NCBI GenBank assembly: GCA_020630675.1 | Contig: JAHDIR010000002.1 | Span: 92,518-156,517, forward strand | Origin: Bdellovibrionales bacterium | GTDB lineage: Bacteria; Bdellovibrionota; Bdellovibrionia; Bdellovibrionales; UBA1609 | Reading direction: 5' to 3' | Length of the DNA: 64,000 bases | In this document: piece after piece, positions 1 through 10,166 of the stretch | Layout: every line of letters begins with the position of its first letter | How positions within the stretch are numbered: position 1 is the first letter of the stretch | Notes under the pieces: model-generated | What the model was told of the DNA's origin: nothing | Databases searched by the model: none | What the model saw: the letters and a program-made list of their open reading frames with translations, nothing else | Made by a program: the position numbers and the translations under genes

Positions 1-2660
1 TTATAGCTTTTACATTCACAAAGTGCATCGACACAAGACTTCACTTGAAACTTTATTCTGTTGGCTCCTCGGCGGTACAGTTGTTGAATTTCGTTGGCGT
101 TTAAAGCTCGGTTCCATATTGCTATTTCGTCCAGCTGACCAAAAAACTGATTGCCACCAGAAAATCTACGGCCAAACCAAAGATCATTTGAATTGGTAAT
201 ATCAAAATTGGAAGCTCCGGCTCCTGCGTTATTCAAAGTTCGGTTGGTGTCGAGAACGCCATCAATGTAAATTTCAATTTCATCAGTGTTACAGTTGGGG
301 CCGCGCTTAAATACAAAGCTAAGGTAATGCCATTTGCCATCGTTAATTGGCAAAGAGGCATCGACGGTGCAAAATAATGAGCCATTACTTAGGAACGCTC
401 TTGGTGTAGCTGGGGTGTTATGATTAGCAAATAAAGTAAAGTTAGCTCCAGCCAATGAATTACTTGTGGCAAAAATAGTACCTTGGGTTTCACTGGTGTT
501 GACCCAACCGCTGACAGAAAAATTATCGGTACCAAAATCAAAACTAGAACTATGAGGGATAGAAATATAATCAGAAGAGCTACCTAAGCGAACGGAGTTT
601 CCGGTGATACCCTGTTTTGCTATAGAAACACCACTAACCTCTGAGCCATGATTATTGTTACCAGAGATATCTGCGAAGTCTAACCCACCAGGAGCAGAGT
701 TATAAACAGACTCATTGAAATTCCAATAACCAACGAGACCGTCACTTAAGTTTTGTACGATATAGGGGTAGTCAGTGGTACTCTCGTTATCAGGTGTACC
801 ATCATTATTAAAATCACCAATGAGGCTTTTACCAAAAGGAAAGTCAGTTAACCAACTGAGGTGTAGCCATTTAAAATCTAACCCTCCAGAGTCAAAAACT
901 TTAGATTCATAGTGCCCAGCATATTTTTGTTTTTGACGATGGTAAATGGTGCTGACATCGCTTGGGCTTAATTCAACACTCCAGACGGCAGCCTCATCGA
1001 TATCGCCATTATAGTCTCGACTTAAATCGGCTTCATCAATTCCAATTGAAAAATTTCCGCCAGATCTAAGATTACCTGACCCCAAAGAGACTAAGCTAAT
1101 ATTTGAAGACTCCCCATTAATATAAACAGAGGCCCCGTTTTCTTCAGACCAAGTTAATACGTAATGAAACCATTCGTTAGAGGGGGTTTCAGAAAGAGCA
1201 GAGCTATAAACCCACTGTCCTGTTGAACCTGCAATATAATGAACTAAACCTGCACTGAGGGCTACAGTACTAAATGTATATCTTTGCCCTTGAGCGGAGT
1301 CTTGGATGCCAAAAATATAATCTGAAGAAACGACTGTGGAAAAATCAATTTTCAACCATCCACTGAGGCTATACTCTGTATTGCCTGACTGTGAAAGGCT
1401 TCCCATTAAAACAGCGTCATCGACTCCATCAAATTCTCCGTAAGTTGTACCCACCATGCCTTGGGTGGCGCCAAAAGAAGGAGAACTATCACCTGTGCCC
1501 ACTCTTGTTCCATCATGGGATTGTCCTGAAGAGTCTTGCCAGTTGCCATCCATTTTCCAGTATCCGACTAAGTTATTATAATTTGGAGTCCATGAGATAT
1601 CAAATTCATTGAAATTTGCATATTGCATATAAAATAATTTTTTAACTTCATTGTCGGAAAGTTCTTTTTGCCAAATGCCAACTTCGTCAATTTTACCTTG
1701 TATTTGCCCTGGGTTGATACCACTTCGTCCAATAAAAATAGGAGTTGAAGTTTGTGCGACATAACTAGTGGCTGAACCAGTAGTACTAGTGTTGAGAAGT
1801 ACACCATTAACATAAATTTTAAGATTGCCGTTTGCAAAGGTTCCAACGTAATGAACCCACTTGTTAGTAAACTGGTTTATAAAGTCAGCTTCAGAATAGG
1901 TTTTTGTAGTCGAGGCAAAATTTACTCCATCACCAATATTCCACTGAAAAGATATAAACCCTGAAGAGCTTGAAAAAACACCTAAATTAAATCCTTCTTG
2001 ATTTCCTGGTGACCAAGAGTTCCAGTCTGCGATACATCCGTTTCTAGTTCCGAAGCCGGCTTCATCAAAAGTTGTGATATCATCAATATAAAACCAACAA
2101 CTCACAGAAAGTTCAGAGCTGTTATTTATGATCGGATTAGAAATGGTAATGTAATTGGTTGCTCCATCAAATTGAGAAGCATTTCCAACTTGGCCATCAC
2201 TAGTAAAACTGAACGTCCCTATGCGGTTAGCCCCATGATTATTCCCGCTAGAATCTTGGTAATCAGCTAATGGGCTTGTAGATAATGAATTTTCATTAAG
2301 GTTCCAATAAGCCAGTAAATCATTAGTTCTTTCAGGTAGAATATCTTGAATGGTATAGGACTCAGGATTCTGAGGCTGTAAAGAAATATGGTCGTTTTGA
2401 AGAAGAGTTCCAGAATATGTTCCTGAATTAAAATCGTTGCTAGACTGACTTAAGTCTTGCGGTTTTAACTGGGCAGAACCGTCTTTTATTTCAACATAAT
2501 TTTCATTGTAATTGAACGTTTCGCTATTAGAGAAATCCCAGGTAGGGTTAAAAACTGAGCCTTTGTTTAGTTTGGTATTATTGTAACTGCAAGAAGTAAG
2601 AAGTAACGACAAAATAGAAATTGTTATTAAAAAATAAATGAACTTTTTAGAAAAAGACAT
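1..2660 (-). CDS. LamG-repeat surface lipoprotein (C-terminus outside window)
   Basis: The frame is open from an ATG at 2660 to base 1, 886 codons with no stop, so the C-terminus lies beyond the left edge. The N-terminus is a lipoprotein signal (MSFSKKF, hydrophobic run, lipobox LLTSC with Cys at about 23). About three LamG/concanavalin-like domains follow, near residues 113-345, 362-575 and 630-865. Each starts with a YW motif (LLAYWNLNE, LVGYWKMDG, LVGYWNFNE), contains a DxSGxxxHG segment and ends in a beta strand of the DEVGIW/DEIAIW type. After the last one comes LYRRGANR and a Cys-containing tail (KSCVDALCE), an arrangement I associate with Bdellovibrio-type LamG proteins. LamG domains bind glycans or proteins; here an adhesin or surface role is inferred only. 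Confidence 0.85.
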   Translation of the reverse strand, partial: MSFSKKFIYFLITISILSLLLTSCSYNNTKLNKGSVFNPTWDFSNSETFNYNENYVEIKDGSAQLKPQDLSQSSNDFNSGTYSGTLLQNDHISLQPQNPESYTIQDILPERTNDLLAYWNLNENSLSTSPLADYQDSSGNNHGANRIGTFSFTSDGQVGNASQFDGATNYITISNPIINNSSELSVSCWFYIDDITTFDEAGFGTRNGCIADWNSWSPGNQEGFNLGVFSSSSGFISFQWNIGDGVNFASTTKTYSEADFINQFTNKWVHYVGTFANGNLKIYVNGVLLNTSTTGSATSYVAQTSTPIFIGRSGINPGQIQGKIDEVGIWQKELSDNEVKKLFYMQYANFNEFDISWTPNYNNLVGYWKMDGNWQDSSGQSHDGTRVGTGDSSPSFGATQGMVGTTYGEFDGVDDAVLMGSLSQSGNTEYSLSGWLKIDFSTVVSSDYIFGIQDSAQGQRYTFSTVALSAGLVHYIAGSTGQWVYSSALSETPSNEWFHYVLTWSEENGASVYINGESSNISLVSLGSGNLRSGGNFSIGIDEADLSRDYNGDIDEAAVWSVELSPSDVSTIYHRQKQKYAGHYESKVFDSGGLDFKWLHLSWLTDFPFGKSLIGDFNNDGTPDNESTTDYPYIVQNLSDGLVGYWNFNESVYNSAPGGLDFADISGNNNHGSEVSGVSIAKQGITGNSVRLGSSSDYISIPHSSSFDFGTDNFSVSGWVNTSETQGTIFATSNSLAGANFTLFANHNTPATPRAFLSNGSLFCTVDASLPINDGKWHYLSFVFKRGPNCNTDEIEIYIDGVLDTNRTLNNAGAGASNFDITNSNDLWFGRRFSGGNQFFGQLDEIAIWNRALNANEIQQLYRRGANRIKFQVKSCVDALCECKSY

Positions 2661-2783
2661 ATATAAAATTATAGCAATAGTATAGATGTCTGAATATTCT
2701 TTTTAAGAATCTTATATAAACTGAATGAAGAAAAACACTAAAGGCTTGGAGTGATTATTACTTACCTAGACTTTATAATTGCT

Positions 2784-4739
2784 TTATTCAACGGTAGAAA
2801 TTTCACTGTCTTTTACAGTCAGGCTAATAAGAGGGCTGACCATCTCACGTCGTGAGTTAATTATAACTTTGCCTTTGGCCCCAGTGAAAGATTTTAAAGA
2901 GGCAAGACGCCGCCTTACATCTACGCGACGCTTTTCCCCTGACTTAATGATCATGGAAAGTAATTTAGCGATATCATAAGATTGGGCAGAAAATGTACTA
3001 GGCTCCTCCTCAAAAGTATCAATATATTTTTTGTAAAATTTTGTATTTTTGTAGGCTTGTTTAAAGACAGACCGGTCCTCAACAAACAAAGCCCCTTCGA
3101 CATACTGTTGGCCACGAGTAATAAGGCTTGGCTGATTCCAAATATTAGTTCCCATAAGAGTAATATTTTGTACATCAAAATAATTTAGCATGGGAGCAAT
3201 TTGTCCTAAGGCTTTTGTATTGTCAGGAATAAACAAAGCTTGAAAATTAACTATTGGAGGTAAAAGGTCATCTGGTGGATTATTTCGAGAGTAGCCTCTT
3301 TGTTTTTTGTGCCACTTATTTAAATGAAATTTATATTCTGCTTGGCGATCTTCCATATAATAAATACCAACTAATTTTTTTACATGATTGCGAAAGTCAG
3401 TTTCGTTGGGCTGGTAACTTTGTGCGGCCGTAATATTGCCTCCGCGAGCACGCACTTCATCCCAAAAAATATTAGCATATTCTGTGCCATAACGGTCATT
3501 GGGATACAAAACAGCAAAAGACTTAATGTTTCTTTTTTCCATAGCAGTTTTAACTAGCATACGAATTTGTAATTCACTGGTAATGGCATTTCTAAAAACA
3601 AAATCACCAATATTAGTTAGTTTAGATTTTTGCGATAAACTAATATTTGGAATACGGTATTTATTGCATAACTGAGCCACAACAATAGAGGTTTTACTTA
3701 GAAGCCCACCGACAATGGCTATGACATGGTCTTCTGTGACAAGCTTTTCAACTCCTTTAGCTGCTATCTCAGGGTTGGATTGACTGTCAAAAACAGCCAC
3801 CTTGAAGGGAGTCTGGCCGTTTCCAAAAAGGCCAAGACCTAATTGAATACCTTTTAAAGCCTTTTGCCCAATATGTTTGTGTTTGCCAGTAAGAGGCAAG
3901 ATAACACCAATGGCATAGGGGTCAGTGATCCCTTTTTCTTTAATTTGTACAAACAGTGCTCGAGCACGTTCGGCATAAGAAGAGGATGGGTCAGCGGCAA
4001 TAACTTTTTTAAAGTAATCATAAGCTTTATCTGTTTCACCATTGTTGTACAAGTATTCACCATACTTGAAATTAGCACTGGCAATATACTCTGGTGGTAA
4101 AGACTGACTGCGCATAACTGATTGTAAGTTTTCTGTAGGAATTTTAGTTTCGATTAAATTTAAACCGCGCTCTAAATATTGCTTTCTTTTGTTTAAGTTA
4201 GGGTGGTTTTGAACAAGAAAAGCATAAGACTCTACAGCTTGCGGGTAGTCCCCTAAGGTTTGCTCCATAGAGCCCTTCAGTTCATGGGCCTCTACTTTAG
4301 TGGCATTGTCCATATTAGCATAGTTTAAACCACGTGAAATAAGTCCTAATGCCTCATCACTTTGACCATTATACTTTAGGCAATAAGCTGACTTCAAGTA
4401 AGCCTTTGCTTCTTTCGGGCTTTGAAACTCAGATTTAATAATAGGTAAGTAATTTCTGTAGGCTTGAGTGTAGTTTTTTCGTGAATAATAAAAGTTAGCC
4501 ATAAGGAAATAAGCATCATCTGTAACATCATTGGTGGGTTGTTTTTGTGCCAATTTTTTTAAAATTGCTAATCCATTAGCACTTTGACCAGATTTAAGCA
4601 GGGCTTTGGCTTTTTTATAGGTCTGTACATCTACTGGGGGAGCATTTAATGGAGTTTTCTTTTTGGGCCCAGTTGTACAAGAGAGAAAAGCAGAAAAAGT
4701 GAGCGTGGCTATAAGCAAGCCTCTTAAAAGTAACGTCAT
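2784..4739 (-). CDS. TPR plus periplasmic-binding-fold lipoprotein (LpoA/amino-acid-binding type)
   Basis: Lipoprotein of 651 residues. The start at 4739 is preferred over 4766 because AAGGAT lies just upstream of this ATG and it gives a compact signal peptide with lipobox FLSC. Residues about 35-260 are TPR-like helical repeats (YFKKVIAADPSSSYAERA is typical). From about 280 on it is a type I periplasmic-binding fold (IGVILPLTGKHKHIGQKALKGIQLGL, then IVGGLLSKTSIVVAQLCNKYRIP), as in Leu/Ile/Val-binding proteins. TPR followed by this fold is the layout of LpoA, the outer-membrane activator of penicillin-binding protein 1A, so a role in wall synthesis is possible. A solute-binding role is the alternative. 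It lies 45 bases downstream of grpE on the same strand. Confidence 0.75.
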   Translation of the reverse strand: MTLLLRGLLIATLTFSAFLSCTTGPKKKTPLNAPPVDVQTYKKAKALLKSGQSANGLAILKKLAQKQPTNDVTDDAYFLMANFYYSRKNYTQAYRNYLPIIKSEFQSPKEAKAYLKSAYCLKYNGQSDEALGLISRGLNYANMDNATKVEAHELKGSMEQTLGDYPQAVESYAFLVQNHPNLNKRKQYLERGLNLIETKIPTENLQSVMRSQSLPPEYIASANFKYGEYLYNNGETDKAYDYFKKVIAADPSSSYAERARALFVQIKEKGITDPYAIGVILPLTGKHKHIGQKALKGIQLGLGLFGNGQTPFKVAVFDSQSNPEIAAKGVEKLVTEDHVIAIVGGLLSKTSIVVAQLCNKYRIPNISLSQKSKLTNIGDFVFRNAITSELQIRMLVKTAMEKRNIKSFAVLYPNDRYGTEYANIFWDEVRARGGNITAAQSYQPNETDFRNHVKKLVGIYYMEDRQAEYKFHLNKWHKKQRGYSRNNPPDDLLPPIVNFQALFIPDNTKALGQIAPMLNYFDVQNITLMGTNIWNQPSLITRGQQYVEGALFVEDRSVFKQAYKNTKFYKKYIDTFEEEPSTFSAQSYDIAKLLSMIIKSGEKRRVDVRRRLASLKSFTGAKGKVIINSRREMVSPLISLTVKDSEISTVE

Positions 4740-4784
4740 TGAAATATCCTTTTGGGGAGCGCCCAACTTTTAAAAATGATAAAA

Positions 4785-5372
4785 TTATTTTTCTTTATCG
4801 GCACTTTCATTAGAGGGTGCCTTAGAAATTACGACCTGACCATGACGAATAACTTTATCATGAAACTTATATGGTTTTTTAAAAACTTGGGTAATAAAAC
4901 CAGGCTCTACTTCAGAGCTTTCCTCGCTTCCAATAGCTTCATGCAGGTTGGGATCAAAAGCTTGCTTGAGAGAGTCGACAGGTTTTACGCCAAATTTTTC
5001 AAGGGTTTTGTTAAGCTCAGTAGAAGTCATTTTAACCCCCTCGACAAAGCTTTCAAGATTATCAGAGTTGACATCGGAGCTAAGAGCTTTTTCAAAAATA
5101 TCAACCACATCGAGAAGTGAACTCACCATTCTTTCAGGACCATACTTAATAAGTTCTGAACGTTCTTTTATGGAGTTTTTACGAAAGTTGTCAAACTCTG
5201 CTCGTAGGTAGAGGTATTCATTTTTAAGTTTAGTGTTGTGCTCTTGGAGCTCTTCTAGAGGGTCTAAAGCTTTTTGAGTTTCGGTTTCTGAAGCTTCAGC
5301 CTGATGACTATCGACTTCTGGATTTAACTCATTATTTTTTTCGGCCTCGGTTTTAACATCTTCTTTTTTCAA
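4785..5372 (-). CDS. grpE: Nucleotide exchange factor GrpE
   Basis: GrpE releases ADP from DnaK so that the chaperone cycle can continue. The 195-residue protein has the usual plan: an acidic disordered N-terminus (about 1-40), a long coiled-coil helix (about 40-85, with FDNFRKNSIKER), a four-helix region, and the C-terminal beta domain (VKPVDSLKQAFDPNLHEAI, then VxPGFITQVFKKPYKFHDKVIRHGQVVISK). The start is a TTG at 5372 with GAGGAG eight bases upstream. dnaK and dnaJ are not in the window. The gene precedes the TPR/binding-protein lipoprotein on the same strand. Confidence 0.93.
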   Translation of the reverse strand: MKKEDVKTEAEKNNELNPEVDSHQAEASETETQKALDPLEELQEHNTKLKNEYLYLRAEFDNFRKNSIKERSELIKYGPERMVSSLLDVVDIFEKALSSDVNSDNLESFVEGVKMTSTELNKTLEKFGVKPVDSLKQAFDPNLHEAIGSEESSEVEPGFITQVFKKPYKFHDKVIRHGQVVISKAPSNESADKEK

Positions 5373-5439
5373 AGGAAGCTCTCCTCATTTTCAACTAGTA
5401 AATGATCATTAAATTTATAGTATAGGTATATAAAGAAAT

Positions 5440-6615
5440 TTAGGAAATGTCATCCTTGGAAAAATGAAGCTTTTCAAATACAAGATTGGAAAGCAAAAGC
5501 CCTTTTCCAGTGAGAACCCAGTGACCCTTTTTGAGTTCGATGAGTTGTTCAGTAATGAGGTGATCTAATCGTCTTGAAATAACAGTCACTTGGGAGGGGC
5601 TGAATTTATCGCGCAGCGACACCCCTGATAAGCCCTGGGTTTTTCTGAGGTTAACATGACAAAAGTCGGTTATAACCTCGTGAGCCTCTAAAAACTCAAA
5701 ATTTTTTGCAGGTAAGCATGTAGAAATAGCATTCAGATTTTCTAATTGAGACTCGGTGCTATCTATAAGTTTTTTGTATAACCCCATCGATTTAGGGTTC
5801 CAAAAACGTAGGTCATTGTCCGGAAAAAAGGAATGTGAGCTTAAGCCAATACCCCAATAAGGCTTATCTTCCCAATAGGTCTGATTGTGTTGGGAGCGAA
5901 ACCCTTCTTTTGCAAAATTAGAAATTTCATATTGATAAATTTTATTGAGTTCAAGTTGGCTTTTAATCAAACTAAACATATCTGTTTGAGTTTGGTCTTT
6001 AGGCCTATTAAACGACATAGGGTGCCCCTCAGGCACAGTTAAGCAGTATGTACTTATGTGTTTAGGGTTGTAGCTTAACGCAATTTTTACATCCTTTTCT
6101 ACTTGCTCAAAAGTTTGATGAGGCAGAGCAAATAAAATATCTAAGGAAAAGTTAAGGTTTAGTTTTTTTAATAGGGCCAAGGTCTGGGTGGTTTCTTGGC
6201 TGGAATGCTTTCGTCCGCAAGCCTTTAAATGTTCGTCACTAAAGCTTTGAGCCCCAACGCTAAAGCGATTTATGCCAGTGGCTAAAAATGAATTTAGGTT
6301 ATTGTTAAACTCAATAGATGGGTTTATCTCCATGGTAATTTCAATATTTTTTTTCAATGTAAAACCTAAATTGGCAAGCTCTTTAATTAAAGATACAATA
6401 TAAGTAGGTTTTAAAAGACTTGGAGTGCCGCCGCCAAAATATATAGAGTTAATTTCTTTTTGGGGAATAGCTGGCGCGCGAAATTGCATTTCTTTTTTTA
6501 CTAGCTCAACATATTGATCAGGAGCTAAGACTGTATTTATTTCGTAAGTAGCAAAGTCGCAATAGGTGCATTTTTGCAGACAGTACGGAATATGAAAATA
6601 AACACCAAGACTCAT
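5440..6615 (-). CDS. hemW: Radical SAM protein HemW (HemN-like)
   Basis: 391-residue radical SAM protein of the HemW group, thought to insert or deliver heme rather than to oxidise coproporphyrinogen. The N-terminus YFHIPYCLQKCTYCDF carries the CxxxCxxC iron-sulfur motif. GGGTPSLL follows near residue 60, then a GAQSF motif and a C-terminal winged-helix-like HemN domain (about 290-391). True HemN enzymes have a longer N-terminus and an extra Cys near the cluster, which is not seen here. The ATG at 6615 is divergent from the M16 peptidase, with only 16 bases between the start codons, so the two promoters must overlap each other's gene. Confidence 0.9.
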   Translation of the reverse strand: MSLGVYFHIPYCLQKCTYCDFATYEINTVLAPDQYVELVKKEMQFRAPAIPQKEINSIYFGGGTPSLLKPTYIVSLIKELANLGFTLKKNIEITMEINPSIEFNNNLNSFLATGINRFSVGAQSFSDEHLKACGRKHSSQETTQTLALLKKLNLNFSLDILFALPHQTFEQVEKDVKIALSYNPKHISTYCLTVPEGHPMSFNRPKDQTQTDMFSLIKSQLELNKIYQYEISNFAKEGFRSQHNQTYWEDKPYWGIGLSSHSFFPDNDLRFWNPKSMGLYKKLIDSTESQLENLNAISTCLPAKNFEFLEAHEVITDFCHVNLRKTQGLSGVSLRDKFSPSQVTVISRRLDHLITEQLIELKKGHWVLTGKGLLLSNLVFEKLHFSKDDIS

Positions 6616-6631
6616 ATGAGGGTTCTATAAG

Positions 6632-9235
6632 ATGTTAAAGAAAATGCAATTAAAAAATGGTCTGGATGTTTTTCTCTACAAGTCAACAAAGTCACCAGTT
6701 GTGTCTGTAAGAATGTGGGTGAAAACTGGTAGCGCTGATGAGCAAAAAGGGGAAGAAGGAATTTCTCATTTTATAGAACATTTAGTTTTTAAAGGAAGCC
6801 GAAATCTCGGAGTAGGAGACGCAGCTAAAAAAATTGAAGGAGCTGGTGGGCAGCTCAACGCTTATACTTCATTTGATGAGACTGTTTTTCATGTGACTCT
6901 TTACAAAGAGCAGTTTGAAGTGGGCTTAGAGGTTATCTCAGAAATGTTAGGGTACCCCTCTTTTGATAAAGAGGAAATAGATAATGAACGTGAAGTTGTC
7001 ATTGAAGAAATAAAACGTTCAATGGACAACCCCGGCCGTCAGTCATCTCGACTTTTGTTTTCTTCAATGTATAAGAAACACCCTTACGGTGTGCCTGTCA
7101 TCGGCTATGAAAAAAATATTGAAAACGTGAGTGTAGAAGAAATCAGAGATTATTTTGAGCGAAGATACGTTCCAGAAAATATGTTTTTGGTAGTTTCTGG
7201 TGACTTTGAGTTGGTTGAAGCTAAAAAATTAATTAAAAAATACTATGGTGATATTCCTGCCAATAAACTCGAAAAAGTTAAAAGAACTAAAGAACCTAAG
7301 CCAACAAAAGCCAAAGCAACCTCAGTACAGTCTACTTTTAAGCAAAATATTGTTCATTTTTCTTGGCCTATACCCAAAATTAGTCATAAAGATATCGCTG
7401 CTCTAGACATGTTGTCTATGGTTTTAGGTCAGAGTGAATCGTCGTTATTGAATCAAAAAATGAGGCTAGAAAAATCTTTAGTTAGGTATGCCTATTCTTC
7501 TATTTTCACAACGAGAGACAATGGTTTTTTTAATATATCTTTATCCGTAGATAAAGATAAAATTGAAGAAGCAATGACTGAGCTTTTAGGCTGCTTTCAA
7601 GCTTTTTTTGCAAAACCACTAGATCAAGATTTATTAGAAATTTCAAAATTAGGACTCGAAAGCGACGAAATTTACACCTATGAAACAGTAGACGGAATTT
7701 CTAAACAAATTGGTTATTATGAGTTTAATTTTTCAGACCCAGATTATAGTAAAAAATACCTAGAAAAAATAAGAGAGCTTACTCAAAAAGAAATTTTTAA
7801 ATCGTTTAAAAAATACTTAAAACCAGAGCTGATTAATTTAACGATATTTAGTGAAGAAGACGAAAAAATTACAAAAAAAATTATGAGTTCTTGGCTTAGG
7901 AAATACAGAAAAAAATTTCCTGAACTTAAGGCACCTTCTTCTGAAAAAATTAAGACAAGAAAATCTCATAAAATGAAGGGTTTGAAAAAAAATGCTAAGA
8001 CATCAGAAAAACTACATTTGTTACCTAGCGGAGTAAGAGTCTATATAAGGCAGTCTGATGAGGTTCCTATAGTTAATATTCGTACAGCATTTTTAGGTGG
8101 AATGAGAATTGAAAAAGAAGAAGATGGTGGGCTTTCAGAGCTAACGACACAATGTTGGACTAAAGAAACAGAGTTAATGTCTGAGAAAGAACTTTCTAAA
8201 TTTGTTGAGCTGAGGTCCTCTGGCATATCTAGTTTTTGCGGCAAAAATACAAACGGCCTGTCAATGACTTCTTTATCTCCTTATTGGCAAGATATGTTTG
8301 ATGTATATATGCAAAACCTTTCAACTCCAAAGTTTTCTCAAGCTTTGATTGACCGTGAAAAACACTTTTTGACGCAAGCCTTACGTCAACGTTGTGATAA
8401 CCCTGCCCAAGAAGCTGTACTTGGCTTTATGGGTAAGATGTTCAAAAACCATCCTTACGGAAGAAGTAGCTTAGGAACGGAGCCAAGTTTAAAAAAATTA
8501 GGTGAAGAACAAGTTAATTATTTTTATAAAAATATTCTTAAGTCAAAAAAAGTGTCGATCTGTATTTCTGGAGATATAAAAAATATTGATGGCGTCTTAG
8601 ATAAAATTGAAAGTTCATTTCAAGAAATAAAACGACCAGATGACCGCTTGAAAAAAATAAAGTTGGATAAAATAACAACAGATCAATTTTATTTTAAAAA
8701 GTCAGATAAAGAGCAAACTCATTTATTAGTAGGACAAAGAGGCCTTACAATTCAAGATCCTCAACGCTATATCTTAGATGTTATGCAGGCTATTTTGGCT
8801 GGACAAGGGGGGCGCTTGTTCATGGAACTCAGAGATAAGAACTCTATGGCATATTCATTATCTCCAATGAGAATTGACGGGCTAGATGGTGGTTTTTTTG
8901 GAGCGTATATTGCTTGCTCACCAGAGAAAGCAAGCAAAGCCTTGGAAATGTTAGATATAGAATTTGAAAAGTTATGTGAAAAAGAAGTTCCTTTATCTGA
9001 AATGGAAAGAGCAAAAAAATACATCATAGGAAAATATCATATTGATTTACAAAAAAACTCAGCAATGACATCATCTGTTTTATTTAATGATATTTATGGA
9101 ATTGATTTAAAAGAAGTCTTTACTTATCACCAAAAAATTAATGCCGTTTCTACAAAAGATATTAAGAAACTAGCGCGAAAACTTTTTCATCAAAATAAGG
9201 TTTTTAGTGCTGTTGGACAAACACAACCTTGGTAG
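6632..9235 (+). CDS. Tandem M16 (pitrilysin-family) zinc metallopeptidase
   Basis: 867 residues with two M16 halves. The first half has the inverted zinc motif HFIEH (H46, E49, H50) and a downstream Glu in EREVVIEEIKR near residue 125 as third ligand. The second half (from about 455, LHLLPSGVRVYIRQSDEVPIVNIRTAF) keeps the fold, but the HxxEH position reads GLSELT, so it should be catalytically silent. This is the usual active/inactive clamshell arrangement. No signal peptide is apparent, so a cytoplasmic oligopeptidase is likely. ATG at 6632 is preceded by GAGGG about ten bases upstream. Confidence 0.88.
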   Translation: MLKKMQLKNGLDVFLYKSTKSPVVSVRMWVKTGSADEQKGEEGISHFIEHLVFKGSRNLGVGDAAKKIEGAGGQLNAYTSFDETVFHVTLYKEQFEVGLEVISEMLGYPSFDKEEIDNEREVVIEEIKRSMDNPGRQSSRLLFSSMYKKHPYGVPVIGYEKNIENVSVEEIRDYFERRYVPENMFLVVSGDFELVEAKKLIKKYYGDIPANKLEKVKRTKEPKPTKAKATSVQSTFKQNIVHFSWPIPKISHKDIAALDMLSMVLGQSESSLLNQKMRLEKSLVRYAYSSIFTTRDNGFFNISLSVDKDKIEEAMTELLGCFQAFFAKPLDQDLLEISKLGLESDEIYTYETVDGISKQIGYYEFNFSDPDYSKKYLEKIRELTQKEIFKSFKKYLKPELINLTIFSEEDEKITKKIMSSWLRKYRKKFPELKAPSSEKIKTRKSHKMKGLKKNAKTSEKLHLLPSGVRVYIRQSDEVPIVNIRTAFLGGMRIEKEEDGGLSELTTQCWTKETELMSEKELSKFVELRSSGISSFCGKNTNGLSMTSLSPYWQDMFDVYMQNLSTPKFSQALIDREKHFLTQALRQRCDNPAQEAVLGFMGKMFKNHPYGRSSLGTEPSLKKLGEEQVNYFYKNILKSKKVSICISGDIKNIDGVLDKIESSFQEIKRPDDRLKKIKLDKITTDQFYFKKSDKEQTHLLVGQRGLTIQDPQRYILDVMQAILAGQGGRLFMELRDKNSMAYSLSPMRIDGLDGGFFGAYIACSPEKASKALEMLDIEFEKLCEKEVPLSEMERAKKYIIGKYHIDLQKNSAMTSSVLFNDIYGIDLKEVFTYHQKINAVSTKDIKKLARKLFHQNKVFSAVGQTQPW

Positions 9236-9422
9236 GTTTAATATAAACTCATTACAGTAAATAAGTTCAAATTCTTTTTTAAGAGAAGTTTTTATACTTT
9301 GGGCTTAAATAATATTTTTACGTCCCATAAGTATTTTTTTTACTAGTGTATTATTTTAATACATTTGTAAAAAAACCCTCACCTCTGTCTAGTCTTTTTT
9401 TTATATTCTGCCGATAGGTAGG

Positions 9423-9428
9423 TATAAT
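9423..9428 (+). promoter_or_regulatory. Possible -10 element upstream of the tat gene group
   Basis: A perfect TATAAT lies about 95 bases before the preferred start of the 201-residue gene. The region 17 bases upstream reads TTTATA, a poor -35. The rest of the interval from 9236 to 9520 shows no coding potential and no clear hairpin. Confidence 0.4.
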
Positions 9429-9520
9429 AAAAAGGTAAGCTGAGGTCGTCTTGTAAAGGATTTTACGCCAGTGTGAATAATATTTTTTTATATTGTCGTA
9501 GTTATAGGAGATTTAAAAAA

Positions 9521-10126
9521 ATGGGTATATCTGACGAAGTCATCCTAGATTCAAAATTATATTTTTCTGAACTCATTGATAAAGCATGTTTACAAAGAAA
9601 TATAAAACCAAGGCCTCTTGTCCAAGAGTATTTGGTGAATTTATTGAACTCTTTTTTAAGGACCGAAAACCTTTATCAAGCCGAAAAAGAAAATGGCAAA
9701 AAAGAAAACTTAAGTTTAGCCGAGCTATATCTAAAAGCTGTCAATGCTGAGGATAGGGTTAAAATTAATTTATTAAAAAGACTTGGTGATACAAGCCTTT
9801 ATATAAGTGGTTTTTTTGGTGATTCTTTCAAAAGAAAAATTATTGATGTTGATTATTATATGGAAATGGGCGAAACGGCCTATGGTGTTTTGTCTGAATC
9901 TATTGACCTAGATTTACAAGCCCGAGTGTATAAGGAAATTTCTTCACAGTTTACTCAGTACGTTGATGTTCTTACCGTGATAAGTCAGGACTGCTTTATA
10001 CAAGACAACAAAGACATACTAAGGCTTTATGACCGCTATTCTTTAACACGCTCTGATCTTGCCAAAGAGCAGCTCATTGATCTCGGAGTCCTGAACATCC
10101 CTGAAGGAAAAATCAATAAGCAATAA
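9521..10126 (+). CDS. Conserved-looking protein of unknown function upstream of tatA/tatC
   Basis: I do not recognise this 201-residue protein. It appears soluble and mainly helical, with no signal peptide or membrane segment. Sequence landmarks are LVQEYLVNLLNSFLRTENLY (residues about 33-52), GDTSLYISGFFGDSF (about 91-105) and DVDYYMEMGETAYGVLSE (about 110-127). The start at 9521 is chosen because AGGAG sits ten bases upstream; a GTG at 9473 would add 16 residues with a poorer context. It lies about 40 bases before the TatA/B gene on the same strand, so co-expression is likely. A link to Tat export is only inferred from position. Confidence 0.6.
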   Translation: MGISDEVILDSKLYFSELIDKACLQRNIKPRPLVQEYLVNLLNSFLRTENLYQAEKENGKKENLSLAELYLKAVNAEDRVKINLLKRLGDTSLYISGFFGDSFKRKIIDVDYYMEMGETAYGVLSESIDLDLQARVYKEISSQFTQYVDVLTVISQDCFIQDNKDILRLYDRYSLTRSDLAKEQLIDLGVLNIPEGKINKQ

Positions 10127-10166
10127 ATAGCTAGATTTATTGTCTTCATCAGGCTATTCTATTTTC

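Noticed and set aside
2696..2710. Small hairpin ATTCTT-TTT-AAGAAT upstream of the LamG gene
   Set aside because: Six base pairs with a three-base loop and no U-run; too weak to call.
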